Origin: Climacium dendroides
Lineage: Eukaryota > Streptophyta > Bryopsida > Hypnales > Climaciaceae
NCBI GenBank assembly: GCA_950106755.1
Contig: CATNNA010000076.1
Location: 38,501-102,500, forward strand
Length of the DNA: 64,000 bases
Reading direction: 5' to 3'
Shown here: one piece after another, positions 13,992 through 26,912 of the stretch
How positions within the stretch are numbered: position 1 is the stretch's first letter
Layout of the letters: the number at the start of each line of letters is the position of its first letter
Program-made: the position numbers and the translations under genes
The notes under the pieces: generated by a model
Database searches by the model: none
The model's input: only the letters and a program-made list of their open reading frames with translations
Told to the model about the DNA's origin: nothing

Positions 13992-14397
13992 AAATGCCCT
14001 CGTACGTGAAAGTAAAAATTGGGGCATGAACCTAGCCCTGTACTTTAGTGTCCAACAAAATGTTACCTCATCAAATTCACGTAAAAAAAAATGGGAAACA
14101 TGTTGTGCAAGTTGCAATTATTCATAAAGTCACCAATTCCAAAAAAATGCAATTGGTGGTCACTTTAAATGCCCTCGTACATGAAAGTAAAAATTGGGGC
14201 ATGAACCTAGCCCTGTACTTTAGTGTCCAACAAAATGTTACCTCATCAAATTCACGTAAAAAAAAATGGGAAACATGTTGTGCAAGTTGCAATTATTCAT
14301 AAAGTCACCAATTCCAAAAAAATGCAATTGGTGGTCACTTTAAATGCCCTCGTACATGAAAGTAAAAATTGGGGCATGAACCTAGCCCTGTACTTTA

Positions 14398-15626
14398 GTG
14401 TCCAACAAAATGTTACCTCATCAAATTCACGTAAAAAAAAATGGGAAACATGTTGTGCAAGTTGCAATTATTCATAAAGTCACCAATTCCAAAAAAATGC
14501 AATTGGTGGTCACTTTCAATGCCCTCGTACATGAAAGTAAAAATTGGGGCATGAACCTAGCCCTGTACTTTAGTGTCCAACAAAATGTTACCTCATCAAA
14601 TTCACGTAAAAAAAAAATGGGAAACATGTTGTGCAAGTTGCAATTATTCATAAAGTCACCAATTCCAAAAAAATGCAATTGGTGGTCACTTTCAATGCCC
14701 TCGTACATGAAAGTAAAAATTGGGGCATGAACCTAGTTCTGTACTTTAGTGTCCAACAAAATGTTACTTCATCAAATTCACGTAAAAAAAAATGGGAAAC
14801 ATGTTGTGCAAGTTGCAATTATTCATAAAGTCATGAATTCAAAAAAAATGCAATTGGTGGTCACTTTGAATGACCTTGTACATGAAAGTAAAAATTGGGG
14901 CATGAACCTAGCCCGATACTTTAGTGTCTAACAAAATGTAACCTCATAAAATTCACGTAAAAAAAAAATGGGAAACATGTTGTGCAAGTTGCAATTATTC
15001 ATAAAGTCACCAATTCCAAAAAAATGCAATTGGTGGTCACTTTGAATGACCTCGAACGTGAAAGTAAAAATTAGGGCATGAACCTAGTTCTGTACTTTAG
15101 TGTCCAACAAAATGTTACCTCATCAAATTCACGTAAAAAAAAAATGGGAAACATGTTGTGCAAGTTGCAATTATTCATAAAGTCACCAATTCCAAAAAAA
15201 TGCAATTGGTGGTCACTTTGAATGACCTCGAACGTGAAAGTAAAAATTAGGACATGAACCTAGTTCTGTACTTTAGTGTCCAACAAAATGTTACCTCATC
15301 AAATTCACGTAAAAAAAAAATGGGAAACATGTTGTGCAAGTTGCAATTATTCATAAAGTCACCAATTCCAAAAAAATGCAATTGATGGTCACTTTGAATG
15401 ACCTCGAACGTGAAAGTAAAAATTAGGACATGAACCTAGTTCTGTACTTTAGTGTCCAACAAAATGTTACCTCATCAAATTCACGTAAAAAAAAATGGGA
15501 AACATGTTGTGCAAGTTGCAATTATTCATAAAGTCACCAATTCCAAAAAAATGCAATTGGTGGTCACTTTCAATGCCCTCGTACATGAAAGTAAAAATTG
15601 GGGCATGAACCTAGCCCTGTACTTTA
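14398..15626 (+). repeat. Seven-monomer block, copy 4 of 5
   Basis: Tags at 14928 and 15384, offset 5439 from copy 3. The offset is 350 bases shorter than the neighbouring 5789 offset, meaning two monomers were lost between 13930 and 14398 relative to 8141-8959. Confidence 0.8.
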
Positions 15627-16410
15627 GTGTCCAACAAAATGTTACCTCATCAAATTCACGTAAAAAAAAATGGGAAACATGTTGTGCAAGTTGCAATTAT
15701 TCATAAAGTCACCAATTCCAAAAAAATGCAATTGGTGGTCACTTTCAATGCCCTCGTACATGAAAGTAAAAATTGGGGCATGAACCTAGCCCTGTACTTT
15801 AGTGTCCAACAAAATGTTACCTCATCAAATTCACGTAAAAAAAAATGGGAAACATGTTGTGCAAGTTGCAATTATTCATAAAGTCACCAATTCCAAAAAA
15901 ATGCAATTGGTGGTCACTTTCAATGCCCTCGTACATGAAAGTAAAAATTGGGGCATGAACCTAGCCCTGTACTTTAGTGTCCAACAAAATGTAACCTCAT
16001 AAAATTCACGTAAAAAAAAAATGGGAAACATGTTGTGCAAGTTGCAATTATTCATAAAGTCACCAATTCCAAAAAAATGCAATTGGTGGTCACTTTGAAT
16101 GACCTCGAACGTGAAAGTAAAAATTGGGGCATGAACCTAGTTCTGTACTTTAGTGTCCAACAAAATGTAACCTCATAAAATTCACGTAAAAAAAAAATGG
16201 GAAACATGTTGTGCAAGTTGCAATTATTCATAAAGTCACCAATTCCAAAAAAATGCAATTGGTGGTCACTTTGAATGACCTCGAACGTGAAAGTAAAAAT
16301 TGGGGCATGAACCTAGTTCTGTACTTTAGTGTCCAACAAAATGTTACCTCATCAAATTCACGTAAAAAAAAAATGGGAAACATGTTGTGCAAGTTGCAAT
16401 TATTCATAAA

Positions 16411-17207
16411 GTCATGAATTCAAAAAAAATGCAATTGGTGGTCACTTTGAATGACCTTGTACATGAAAGTAAAAATTGGGGCATGAACCTAGCCCGATAC
16501 TTTAGTGTCTAACAAAATGTAACCTCATAAAATTCACGTAAAAAAAAAATGGGAAACATGTTGTGCAAGTTGCAATTATTCATAAAGTCACCAATTCCAA
16601 AAAAATGCAATTGGTGGTCACTTTGAATGACCTCGAACGTGAAAGTAAAAATTAGGGCATGAACCTAGTTCTGTACTTTAGTGTCCAACAAAATGTTACC
16701 TCATCAAATTCACGTAAAAAAAAAATGGGAAACATGTTGTGCAAGTTGCAATTATTCATAAAGTCACCAATTCCAAAAAAATGCAATTGGTGGTCACTTT
16801 GAATGACCTCGAACGTGAAAGTAAAAATTAGGACATGAACCTAGTTCTGTACTTTAGTGTCCAACAAAATGTTACCTCATCAAATTCACGTAAAAAAAAA
16901 ATGGGAAACATGTTGTGCAAGTTGCAATTATTCATAAAGTCACCAATTCCAAAAAAATGCAATTGATGGTCACTTTGAATGACCTCGAACGTGAAAGTAA
17001 AAATTAGGACATGAACCTAGTTCTGTACTTTAGTGTCCAACAAAATGTTACCTCATCAAATTCACGTAAAAAAAAATGGGAAACATGTTGTGCAAGTTGC
17101 AATTATTCATAAAGTCACCAATTCCAAAAAAATGCAATTGGTGGTCACTTTCAATGCCCTCGTACATGAAAGTAAAAATTGGGGCATGAACCTAGCCCTG
17201 TACTTTA
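16411..17207 (+). repeat. Seven-monomer block, copy 5 of 5, left-truncated
   Basis: Tags at 16509 and 16965, offset 1581 from copy 4 and 7020 from copy 3. The left part is replaced. Bases before about 16376 match the TCGAACGTG subtype with ten A, and from 16411 (GTCATGAATTC) the copy matches 9391 onward. The join falls inside one monomer, in or just after the A-run. Confidence 0.78.
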
Positions 17208-20200
17208 GTGTCCAACAAAATGTTACCTCATCAAATTCACGTAAAAAAAAATGGGAAACATGTTGTGCAAGTTGCAATTATTCATAAAGTCACCAATTCC
17301 AAAAAAATGCAATTGGTGGTCACTTTCAATGCCCTCGTACATGAAAGTAAAAATTGGGGCATGAACCTAGCCCTGTACTTTAGTGTCCAACAAAATGTTA
17401 CCTCATCAAATTCACGTAAAAAAAAATGGGAAACATGTTGTGCAAGTTGCAATTATTCATAAAGTCACCAATTCCAAAAAAATGCAATTGGTGGTCACTT
17501 TCAATGCCCTCGTACATGAAAGTAAAAATTGGGGCATGAACCTAGCCCTGTACTTTAGTGTCCAACAAAATGTAACCTCATAAAATTCACGTAAAAAAAA
17601 AATGGGAAACATGTTGTGCAAGTTGCAATTATTCATAAAGTCACCAATTCCAAAAAAATGCAATTGGTGGTCACTTTGAATGACCTCGAACGTGAAAGTA
17701 AAAATTGGGGCATGAACCTAGTTCTGTACTTTAGTGTCCAACAAAATGTTACCTCATCAAATTCACGTAAAAAAAAAATGGGAAACATGTTGTGCAAGTT
17801 GCAATTATTCATAAAGTCACCAATTCCAAAAAAATGCAATTGGTGGTCACTTTGAATGACCTCGAACGTGAAAGTAAAAATTAGGACATGAACCTAGTTC
17901 TGTACTTTAGTGTCCAACAAAATGTTACCTCATCAAATTCACGTAAAAAAAAAATGGGAAACATGTTGTGCAAGTTGCAATTATTCATAAAGTCACCAAT
18001 TCCAAAAAAATGCAATTGGTGGTCACTTTGAATGACCTCGAACGTGAAAGTAAAAATTAGGACATGAACCTAGTTCTGTACTTTAGTGTCCAACAAAATG
18101 TTACCTCATCAAATTCACGTAAAAAAAAATGGGAAACATGTTGTGCAAGTTGCAATTATTCATAAAGTCACCAATTCCAAAAAAATGCAATTGGTGGTCA
18201 CTTTCAATGCCCTCGTACATGAAAGTAAAAATTGGGGCATGAACCTAGTTCTGTACTTTAGTGTCCAACAAAATGTTACCTCATCAAATTCACGTAAAAA
18301 AAAAATGGGAAACATGTTGTGCAAGTTGCAATTATTCATAAAGTCATGAACTCAAAAAAAATGCAATTGGTGGTCACTTTGAATGACCTCGTACGTGAAA
18401 GTAAAAATTGGGGCATGAACCTAGCCCTGTACGTTAGTGTCCAACAAAATGTTACTTCATCAAATTCACGTAAAAAAAAATGGGAAACATGTTGTGCAAG
18501 TTGCAATTATTCATAAAGTCATGAATTCAAAAAAAATGCAATTGGTGGTCACTTTGAATGACCTTGTACATGAAAGTAAAAATTGGGGCATGAACCTAGT
18601 TCTGTACTTTAGTGTCCAACAAAATGTTACTTCATCAAATTCACGTAAAAAAAAATGGGAAACATGTTGTGCAAGTTGCAATTATTCATAAAGTCACCAA
18701 TTCCAAAAAAATGCAATTGGTGGTCACTTTCAATGCCCTCGTACATGAAAGTAAAAATTGGGGCATGAACCTAGTTCTGTACTTTAGTGTCCAACAAAAT
18801 GTTACTTCATCAAATTCACGTAAAAAAAAATGGGAAACATGTTGTGCAAGTTGCAATTATTCATAAAGTCATGAATTCAAAAAAAATGCAATTGGTGGTC
18901 ACTTTGAATGACCTTGTACATGAAAGTAAAAATTGGGGCATGAACCTAGCCCGATACTTTAGTGTCCAACAAAATGTAACCTCATAAAATTCACGTAAAA
19001 AAAAAATGGGAAACATGTTGTGCAAGTTGCAATTATTCATAAAGTCACCAATTCCAAAAAAATGCAATTGGTGGTCACTTTGAATGACCTCGAACGTGAA
19101 AGTAAAAATTAGGACATGAACCTAGTTCTGTACTTTAGTGTCCAACAAAATGTTACCTCATCAAATTCACGTAAAAAAAAATGGGAAACATGTTGTGCAA
19201 GTTGCAATTATTCATAAAGTCACCAATTCCAAAAAAATGCAATTGGTGGTCACTTTAAATGCCCTCGTACATGAAAGTAAAAATTGGGGCATGAACCTAG
19301 TTCTGTACTTTAGTGTCCAACAAAATGTTACCTCATCAAATTCACGTAAAAAAAAAATGGGAAACATGTTGTGCAAGTTGCAATTATTCATAAAGTCACC
19401 AATTCGAAAAAAATGCAATTGGTGGTCACTTTCAATGACCACGTACTTGAAAGTAAAAATTGGGGCATGAACCTAGCCCTGTACTTTAGTGTCCAACAAA
19501 ATGTTACCTCATCAAATTCACGTAAAAAAAAATGGGAAACATGTTGTGCAAGTTGCAATTATTCATAAAGTCATGAACTCAAAAAAAATGCAATTGGTGG
19601 TCACTTTGAATGACCTCGTACGTGAAAGTAAAAATTGGGGCATGAACCTAGCCCTGTACTTTAGTGTCCAACAAAATGTTACCTCATCAAATTCACGTAA
19701 AAAAAAATGGGAAACATGTTGTGCAAGTTGCAATTATTCATAAAGTCACCAATTCCAAAAAAATGCAATTGGTGGTCACTTTCAATGCCCTCGTACATGA
19801 AAGTAAAAATTGGGGCATGAACCTAGTTCTGTACTTTAGTGTCCAACAAAATGTTACTTCATCAAATTCACGTAAAAAAAAATGGGAAACATGTTGTGCA
19901 AGTTGCAATTATTCATAAAGTCATGAATTCAAAAAAAATGCAATTGGTGGTCACTTTGAATGACCTTGTACATGAAAGTAAAAATTGGGGCATGAACCTA
20001 GCCCGATACTTTAGTGTCCAACAAAATGTTACCTCATCAAATTCACGTAAAAAAAAAATGGGAAACATGTTGTGCAAGTTGCAATTATTCATAAAGTCAC
20101 CAATTCCAAAAAAATGCAATTGGTGGTCACTTTGAATGACCTCGAACGTGAAAGTAAAAATTGGGGCATGAACCTAGTTCTGTACTTTAGTGTCCAACAA

Positions 20201-20935
20201 AATGTTACCTCATCAAATTCACGTAAAAAAAAAATGGGAAACATGTTGTGCAAGTTGCAATTATTCATAAAGTCACCAATTCCAAAAAAATGCAATTGGT
20301 GGTCACTTTAAATGCCCTCGTACATGAAAGTAAAAATTGGGGCATGAACCTAGCCCTGTACTTTAGTGTCCAACAAAATGTTACCTCATCAAATTCACGT
20401 AAAAAAAAATGGGAAACATGTTGTGCAAGTTGCAATTATTCATAAAGTCACCAATTCCAAAAAAATGCAATTGGTGGTCACTTTCAATGCCCTCGTACAT
20501 GAAAGTAAAAATTGGGGCATGAACCTAGTTCTGTACTTTAGTGTCCAACAAAATGTTACTTCATCAAATTCACGTAAAAAAAAATGGGAAACATGTTGTG
20601 CAAGTTGCAATTATTCATAAAGTCATGAATTCAAAAAAAATGCAATTGGTGGTCACTTTGAATGACCTTGTACATGAAAGTAAAAATTGGGGCATGAACC
20701 TAGCCCGATACTTTAGTGTCCAACAAAATGTAACCTCATAAAATTCACGTAAAAAAAAAATGGGAAACATGTTGTGCAAGTTGCAATTATTCATAAAGTC
20801 ACCAATTCCAAAAAAATGCAATTGGTGGTCACTTTGAATGACCTCGAACGTGAAAGTAAAAATTAGGACATGAACCTAGTTCTGTACTTTAGTGTCCAAC
20901 AAAATGTTACCTCATCAAATTCACGTAAAAAAAAA
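16411..20935 (+). repeat. Long block, copy 3 (left-truncated, ~4.5 kb)
   Basis: Aligns to 9391-13915 at offset 7020, with tags at 18433 and 19406. It starts inside a monomer at the recombination join near 16376-16411. The match ends near 20935, where this copy has nine A and copy 2 has ten. Confidence 0.78.
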
Positions 20936-22482
20936 TGGGAAACATGTTGTGCAAGTTGCAATTATTCATAAAGTCACCAATTCCAAAAAAATGCAATTGG
21001 TGGTCACTTTAAATGCCCTCGTACATGAAAGTAAAAATTGGGGCATGAACCTAGTTCTGTACTTTAGTGTCCAACAAAATGTTACCTCATCAAATTCACG
21101 TAAAAAAAAAATGGGAAACATGTTGTGCAAGTTGCAATTATTCATAAAGTCACCAATTCGAAAAAAATGCAATTGGTGGTCACTTTCAATGACCACGTAC
21201 TTGAAAGTAAAAATTGGGGCATGAACCTAGCCCTGTACTTTAGTGTCCAACAAAATGTTACCTCATCAAATTCACGTAAAAAAAAATGGGAAACATGTTG
21301 TGCAAGTTGCAATTATTCATAAAGTCATGAACTCAAAAAAAATGCAATTGGTGGTCACTTTGAATGACCTCGTACGTGAAAGTAAAAATTGGGGCATGAA
21401 CCTAGCCCTGTACTTTAGTGTCCAACAAAATGTTACCTCATCAAATTCACGTAAAAAAAAATGGGAAACATGTTGTGCAAGTTGCAATTATTCATAAAGT
21501 CACCAATTCCAAAAAAATGCAATTGGTGGTCACTTTCAATGCCCTCGTACATGAAAGTAAAAATTGGGGCATGAACCTAGTTCTGTACTTTAGTGTCCAA
21601 CAAAATGTTACTTCATCAAATTCACGTAAAAAAAAATGGGAAACATGTTGTGCAAGTTGCAATTATTCATAAAGTCATGAATTCAAAAAAAATGCAATTG
21701 GTGGTCACTTTGAATGACCTTGTACATGAAAGTAAAAATTGGGGCATGAACCTAGCCCGATACTTTAGTGTCCAACAAAATGTTACCTCATCAAATTCAC
21801 GTAAAAAAAAAATGGGAAACATGTTGTGCAAGTTGCAATTATTCATAAAGTCACCAATTCCAAAAAAATGCAATTGGTGGTCACTTTGAATGACCTCGAA
21901 CGTGAAAGTAAAAATTGGGGCATGAACCTAGTTCTGTACTTTAGTGTCCAACAAAATGTTACCTCATCAAATTCACGTAAAAAAAAAATGGGAAACATGT
22001 TGTGCAAGTTGCAATTATTCATAAAGTCACCAATTCCAAAAAAATGCAATTGGTGGTCACTTTAAATGCCCTCGTACATGAAAGTAAAAATTGGGGCATG
22101 AACCTAGCCCTGTACTTTAGTGTCCAACAAAATGTTACCTCATCAAATTCACGTAAAAAAAAATGGGAAACATGTTGTGCAAGTTGCAATTATTCATAAA
22201 GTCACCAATTCCAAAAAAATGCAATTGGTGGTCACTTTCAATGCCCTCGTACATGAAAGTAAAAATTGGGGCATGAACCTAGTTCTGTACTTTAGTGTCC
22301 AACAAAATGTTACTTCATCAAATTCACGTAAAAAAAAATGGGAAACATGTTGTGCAAGTTGCAATTATTCATAAAGTCATGAATTCAAAAAAAATGCAAT
22401 TGGTGGTCACTTTGAATGACCTTGTACATGAAAGTAAAAATTGGGGCATGAACCTAGCCCGATACTTTAGTGTCCAACAAAA
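18787..22482 (+). repeat. Tandem duplication of ten monomers (offset 1754)
   Basis: About 1.94 kb from 18787 is repeated from 20541, so consecutive copies overlap the 1754-bp period. The CAATTCGAAA tag at 19406 recurs at 21160. The match fades at 20728/22482, where one copy has TAACCTCATA and the other TTACCTCATC. This duplication is nested within and just beyond long-block copy 3. Confidence 0.75.
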
Positions 22483-22809
22483 TGTTACCTCATCAAATTC
22501 ACGTAAAAAAAAAATGGGAAACATGTTGTGCAAGTTGCAATTATTCATAAAGTCACCAATTCCAAAAAAATGCAATTGGTGGTCACTTTGAATGACCTCG
22601 AACGTGAAAGTAAAAATTGGGGCATGAACCTAGTTCTGTACTTTAGTGTCCAACAAAATGTTACCTCATCAAATTCACGTAAAAAAAAATGGGAAACATG
22701 TTGTGCAAGTTGCAATTATTCATAAAGTCACCAATTCCAAAAAAATGCAATTGGTGGTCACTTTCAATGCCCTCGTACATGAAAGTAAAAATTGGGGCAT
22801 GAACCTAGT

Positions 22810-24693
22810 TCTGTACTTTAGTGTCCAACAAAATGTAACCTCATAAAATTCACGTAAAAAAAAAATGGGAAACATGTTGTGCAAGTTGCAATTATTCATA
22901 AAGTCACCAATTCCAAAAAAATGCAATTGGTGGTCACTTTGAATGACCTCGTACATGAAAGTAAAAATTGGGGCATGAACCTAGCCCTGTACTTTAGTGT
23001 CCAACAAAATGTTACCTCATCAAATTCACGTAAAAAAAAAATGGGAAACATGTTGTGCAAGTTGCAATTATTCATAAAGTCACCAATTCCAAAAAAATGC
23101 AATTGGTGGTCACTTTGAATGACCTCGAACGTGAAAGTAAAAATTAGGGCATGAACCTAGTTCTGTACTTTAGTGTCCAACAAAATGTTACCTCATCAAA
23201 TTCACGTAAAAAAAAAATGGGAAACATGTTGTGCAAGTTGCAATTATTCATAAAGTCACCAATTCCAAAAAAATGCAATTGGTGGTCACTTTGAATGACC
23301 TCGTACATGAAAGTAAAAATTGGGGCATGAACCTAGCCCTGTACTTTAGTGTCCAACAAAATGTTACCTCATCAAATTCACGTAAAAAAAAAATGGGAAA
23401 CATGTTGTGCAAGTTGCAATTATTCATAAAGTCACCAATTCCAAAAAAATGCAATTGGTGGTCACTTTGAATGACCTCGAACGTGAAAGTAAAAATTAGG
23501 GCATGAACCTAGTTCTGTACTTTAGTGTCCAACAAAATGTTACCTCATCAAATTCACGTAAAAAAAAATGGGAAACATGTTGTGCAAGTTGCAATTATTC
23601 ATAAAGTCACCAATTCCAAAAAAATGCAATTGGTGGTCACTTTGAATGACCTCGTACATGAAAGTAAAAATTGGGGCATGAACCTAGCCCTGTATTTTAG
23701 TGTCCAACAAAATGTTACCTCATCAAATTCACGTAAAAAAAAATGGGAAACATGTTGTGCAAGTTGCAATTATTCATAAAGTCATGAATTCAAAAAAAAT
23801 GCAATTGGTGGTCACTTTGAATGACCTCGAACGTGCAAGTAAAAATTAGGGCATGAACCTAGTTCTGTACTTTAGTGTCCAACAAAATGTTACCTCATCA
23901 AATTCACGTAAAAAAAAATGGGAAACATGTTGTGCAAGTTGCAATTATTCATAAAGTCACCAATTCCAAAAAAATGCAATTGGTGGTCACTTTGAATGAC
24001 CTCGAACGTGAAAGTAAAAATTAGGGCATGAACCTAGTTCTGTACTTTAGTGTCCAACAAAATGTTACCTCATCAAATTCACGTAAAAAAAAATGGGAAA
24101 CATGTTGTGCAAGTTGCAATTATTCATAAAGTCACCAATTCCAAAAAAATGCAATTGGTGGTCACTTTGAATGACCTCGTACATGAAAGTAAAAATTGGG
24201 GCATGAACCTAGCCCTGTACTTTAGTGTCCAACAAAATGTTACCTCATCAAATTCACGTAAAAAAAAATGGGAAACATGTTGTGCAAGTTGCAATTATTC
24301 ATAAAGTCATGAACTCAAAAAAAATGCAATTGGTGGTCACTTTGAATGACCACGTACGTGAAAGTAAAAATTGGGGCATGAACCTAGCCCTGTACTTTAG
24401 TGTCCAACAAAATGTTACTTCATCAAATTCACGTAAAAAAAAATGGGAAACATGTTGTGCAAGTTGCAATTATTCATAAAGTCACCAATTCCAAAAAAAT
24501 GCAATTGGTGGTCACTTTAAATGCCCTCGTACGTGAAAGTAAAAATTGGGGCATGAACCTAGCCCTGTACTTTAGTGTCCAACAAAATGTTACCTCATCA
24601 AATTCACGTAAAAAAAAATGGGAAACATGTTGTGCAAGTTGCAATTATTCATAAAGTCACCAATTCCAAAAAAATGCAATTGGTGGTCACTTT
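22810..24693 (+). repeat. Segmental duplication, copy B of the 22.8-kb-apart pair
   Basis: This copy repeats the first 1.9 kb of the window, with rare markers at 23695, 23836 and 24351. It carries CATGAATTCA at 23783-23792 where copy A has CACCAATTCC. After 24693 one extra monomer is present, and the match to 1766 onward resumes at offset 22984 (22809 plus 175). A shorter third copy of the 23695/23836 markers lies at 25797 and 25938 (offset 2102). Confidence 0.8.
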
Positions 24694-26912
24694 CAATGCC
24701 CTCGTACATGAAAGTAAAAATTGGGGCATGAACCTAGCCCTGTACTTTAGTGTCCAACAAAATGTTACCTCATCAAATTCACGTAAAAAAAAATGGGAAA
24801 CATGTTGTGCAAGTTGCAATTATTCATAAAGTCACCAATTCCAAAAAAATGCAATTGGTGGTCACTTTAAATGCCCTCGTACATGAAAGTAAAAATTGGG
24901 GCATGAACCTAGCCCTGTACTTTAGTGTCCAACAAAATGTTACCTCATCAAATTCACGTAAAAAAAAATGGGAAACATGTTGTGCAAGTTGCAATTATTC
25001 ATAAAGTCACCAATTCCAAAAAAATGCAATTGGTGGTCACTTTCAATGCCCTCGTACATGAAAGTAAAAATTGGGGCATGAACCTAGCCCTGTACTTTAG
25101 TGTCCAACAAAATGTTACCTCATCAAATTCACGTAAAAAAAAAATGGGAAACATGTTGTGCAAGTTGCAATTATTCATAAAGTCACCAATTCCAAAAAAA
25201 TGCAATTGGTGGTCACTTTAAATGCCCTCGTACATGAAAGTAAAAATTGGGGCATGAACCTAGCCCTGTACTTTAGTGTCCAACAAAATGTTACCTCATC
25301 AAATTCACGTAAAAAAAAATGGGAAACATGTTGTGCAAGTTGCAATTATTCATAAAGTCACCAATTCCAAAAAAATGCAATTGGTGGTCACTTTCAATGC
25401 CCTCGTACATGAAAGTAAAAATTGGGGCATGAACCTAGCCCTGTACTTTAGTGTCCAACAAAATGTTACCTCATCAAATTCACGTAAAAAAAAAATGGGA
25501 AACATGTTGTGCAAGTTGCAATTATTCATAAAGTCACCAATTCCAAAAAAATGCAATTGGTGGTCACTTTCAATGCCCTCGTACATGAAAGTAAAAATTG
25601 GGGCATGAACCTAGTTCTGTACTTTAGTGTCCAACAAAATGTTACTTCATCAAATTCACGTAAAAAAAAATGGGAAACATGTTGTGCAAGTTGCAATTAT
25701 TCATAAAGTCACCAATTCCAAAAAAATGCAATTGGTGGTCACTTTGAATGACCTCGTACATGAAAGTAAAAATTGGGGCATGAACCTAGCCCTGTATTTT
25801 AGTGTCCAACAAAATGTTACCTCATCAAATTCACGTAAAAAAAAATGGGAAACATGTTGTGCAAGTTGCAATTATTCATAAAGTCATGAATTCAAAAAAA
25901 ATGCAATTGGTGGTCACTTTGAATGACCTCGAACGTGCAAGTAAAAATTAGGGCATGAACCTAGTTCTGTACTTTAGTGTCCAACAAAATGTTACCTCAT
26001 CAAATTCACGTAAAAAAAAATGGGAAACATGTTGTGCAAGTTGCAATTATTCATAAAGTCACCAATTCCAAAAAAATGCAATTGGTGGTCACTTTCAATG
26101 CCCTCGTACATGAAAGTAAAAATTGGGGCATGAACCTAGCCCTGTACTTTAGTGTCCAACAAAATGTAACCTCATAAAATTCACGTAAAAAAAAAATGGG
26201 AAACATGTTGTGCAAGTTGCAATTATTCATAAAGTCACCAATTCCAAAAAAATGCAATTGGTGGTCACTTTGAATGACCTCGAACGTGAAAGTAAAAATT
26301 GGGGCATGAACCTAGTTCTGTACTTTAGTGTCCAACAAAATGTTACCTCATCAAATTCACGTAAAAAAAAAATGGGAAACATGTTGTGCAAGTTGCAATT
26401 ATTCATAAAGTCACCAATTCCAAAAAAATGCAATTGGTGGTCACTTTGAATGACCTCGAACGTGAAAGTAAAAATTAGGACATGAACCTAGTTCTGTACT
26501 TTAGTGTCCAACAAAATGTTACCTCATCAAATTCACGTAAAAAAAAAATGGGAAACATGTTGTGCAAGTTGCAATTATTCATAAAGTCACCAATTCCAAA
26601 AAAATGCAATTGGTGGTCACTTTGAATGACCTCGAACGTGAAAGTAAAAATTAGGACATGAACCTAGTTCTGTACTTTAGTGTCCAACAAAATGTTACCT
26701 CATCAAATTCACGTAAAAAAAAATGGGAAACATGTTGTGCAAGTTGCAATTATTCATAAAGTCACCAATTCCAAAAAAATGCAATTGGTGGTCACTTTCA
26801 ATGCCCTCGTACATGAAAGTAAAAATTGGGGCATGAACCTAGTTCTGTACTTTAGTGTCCAACAAAATGTTACCTCATCAAATTCACGTAAAAAAAAAAT
26901 GGGAAACATGTT

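Noticed and set aside
1..24693. Pure assembly duplication as explanation of the long-range copies
   Set aside because: Not excluded, but copies differ by private bases (669, 9700, 13465) and a conversion-like patch, and end at different subtype joints, which simple duplicated contigs would not show. Kept as a caveat.
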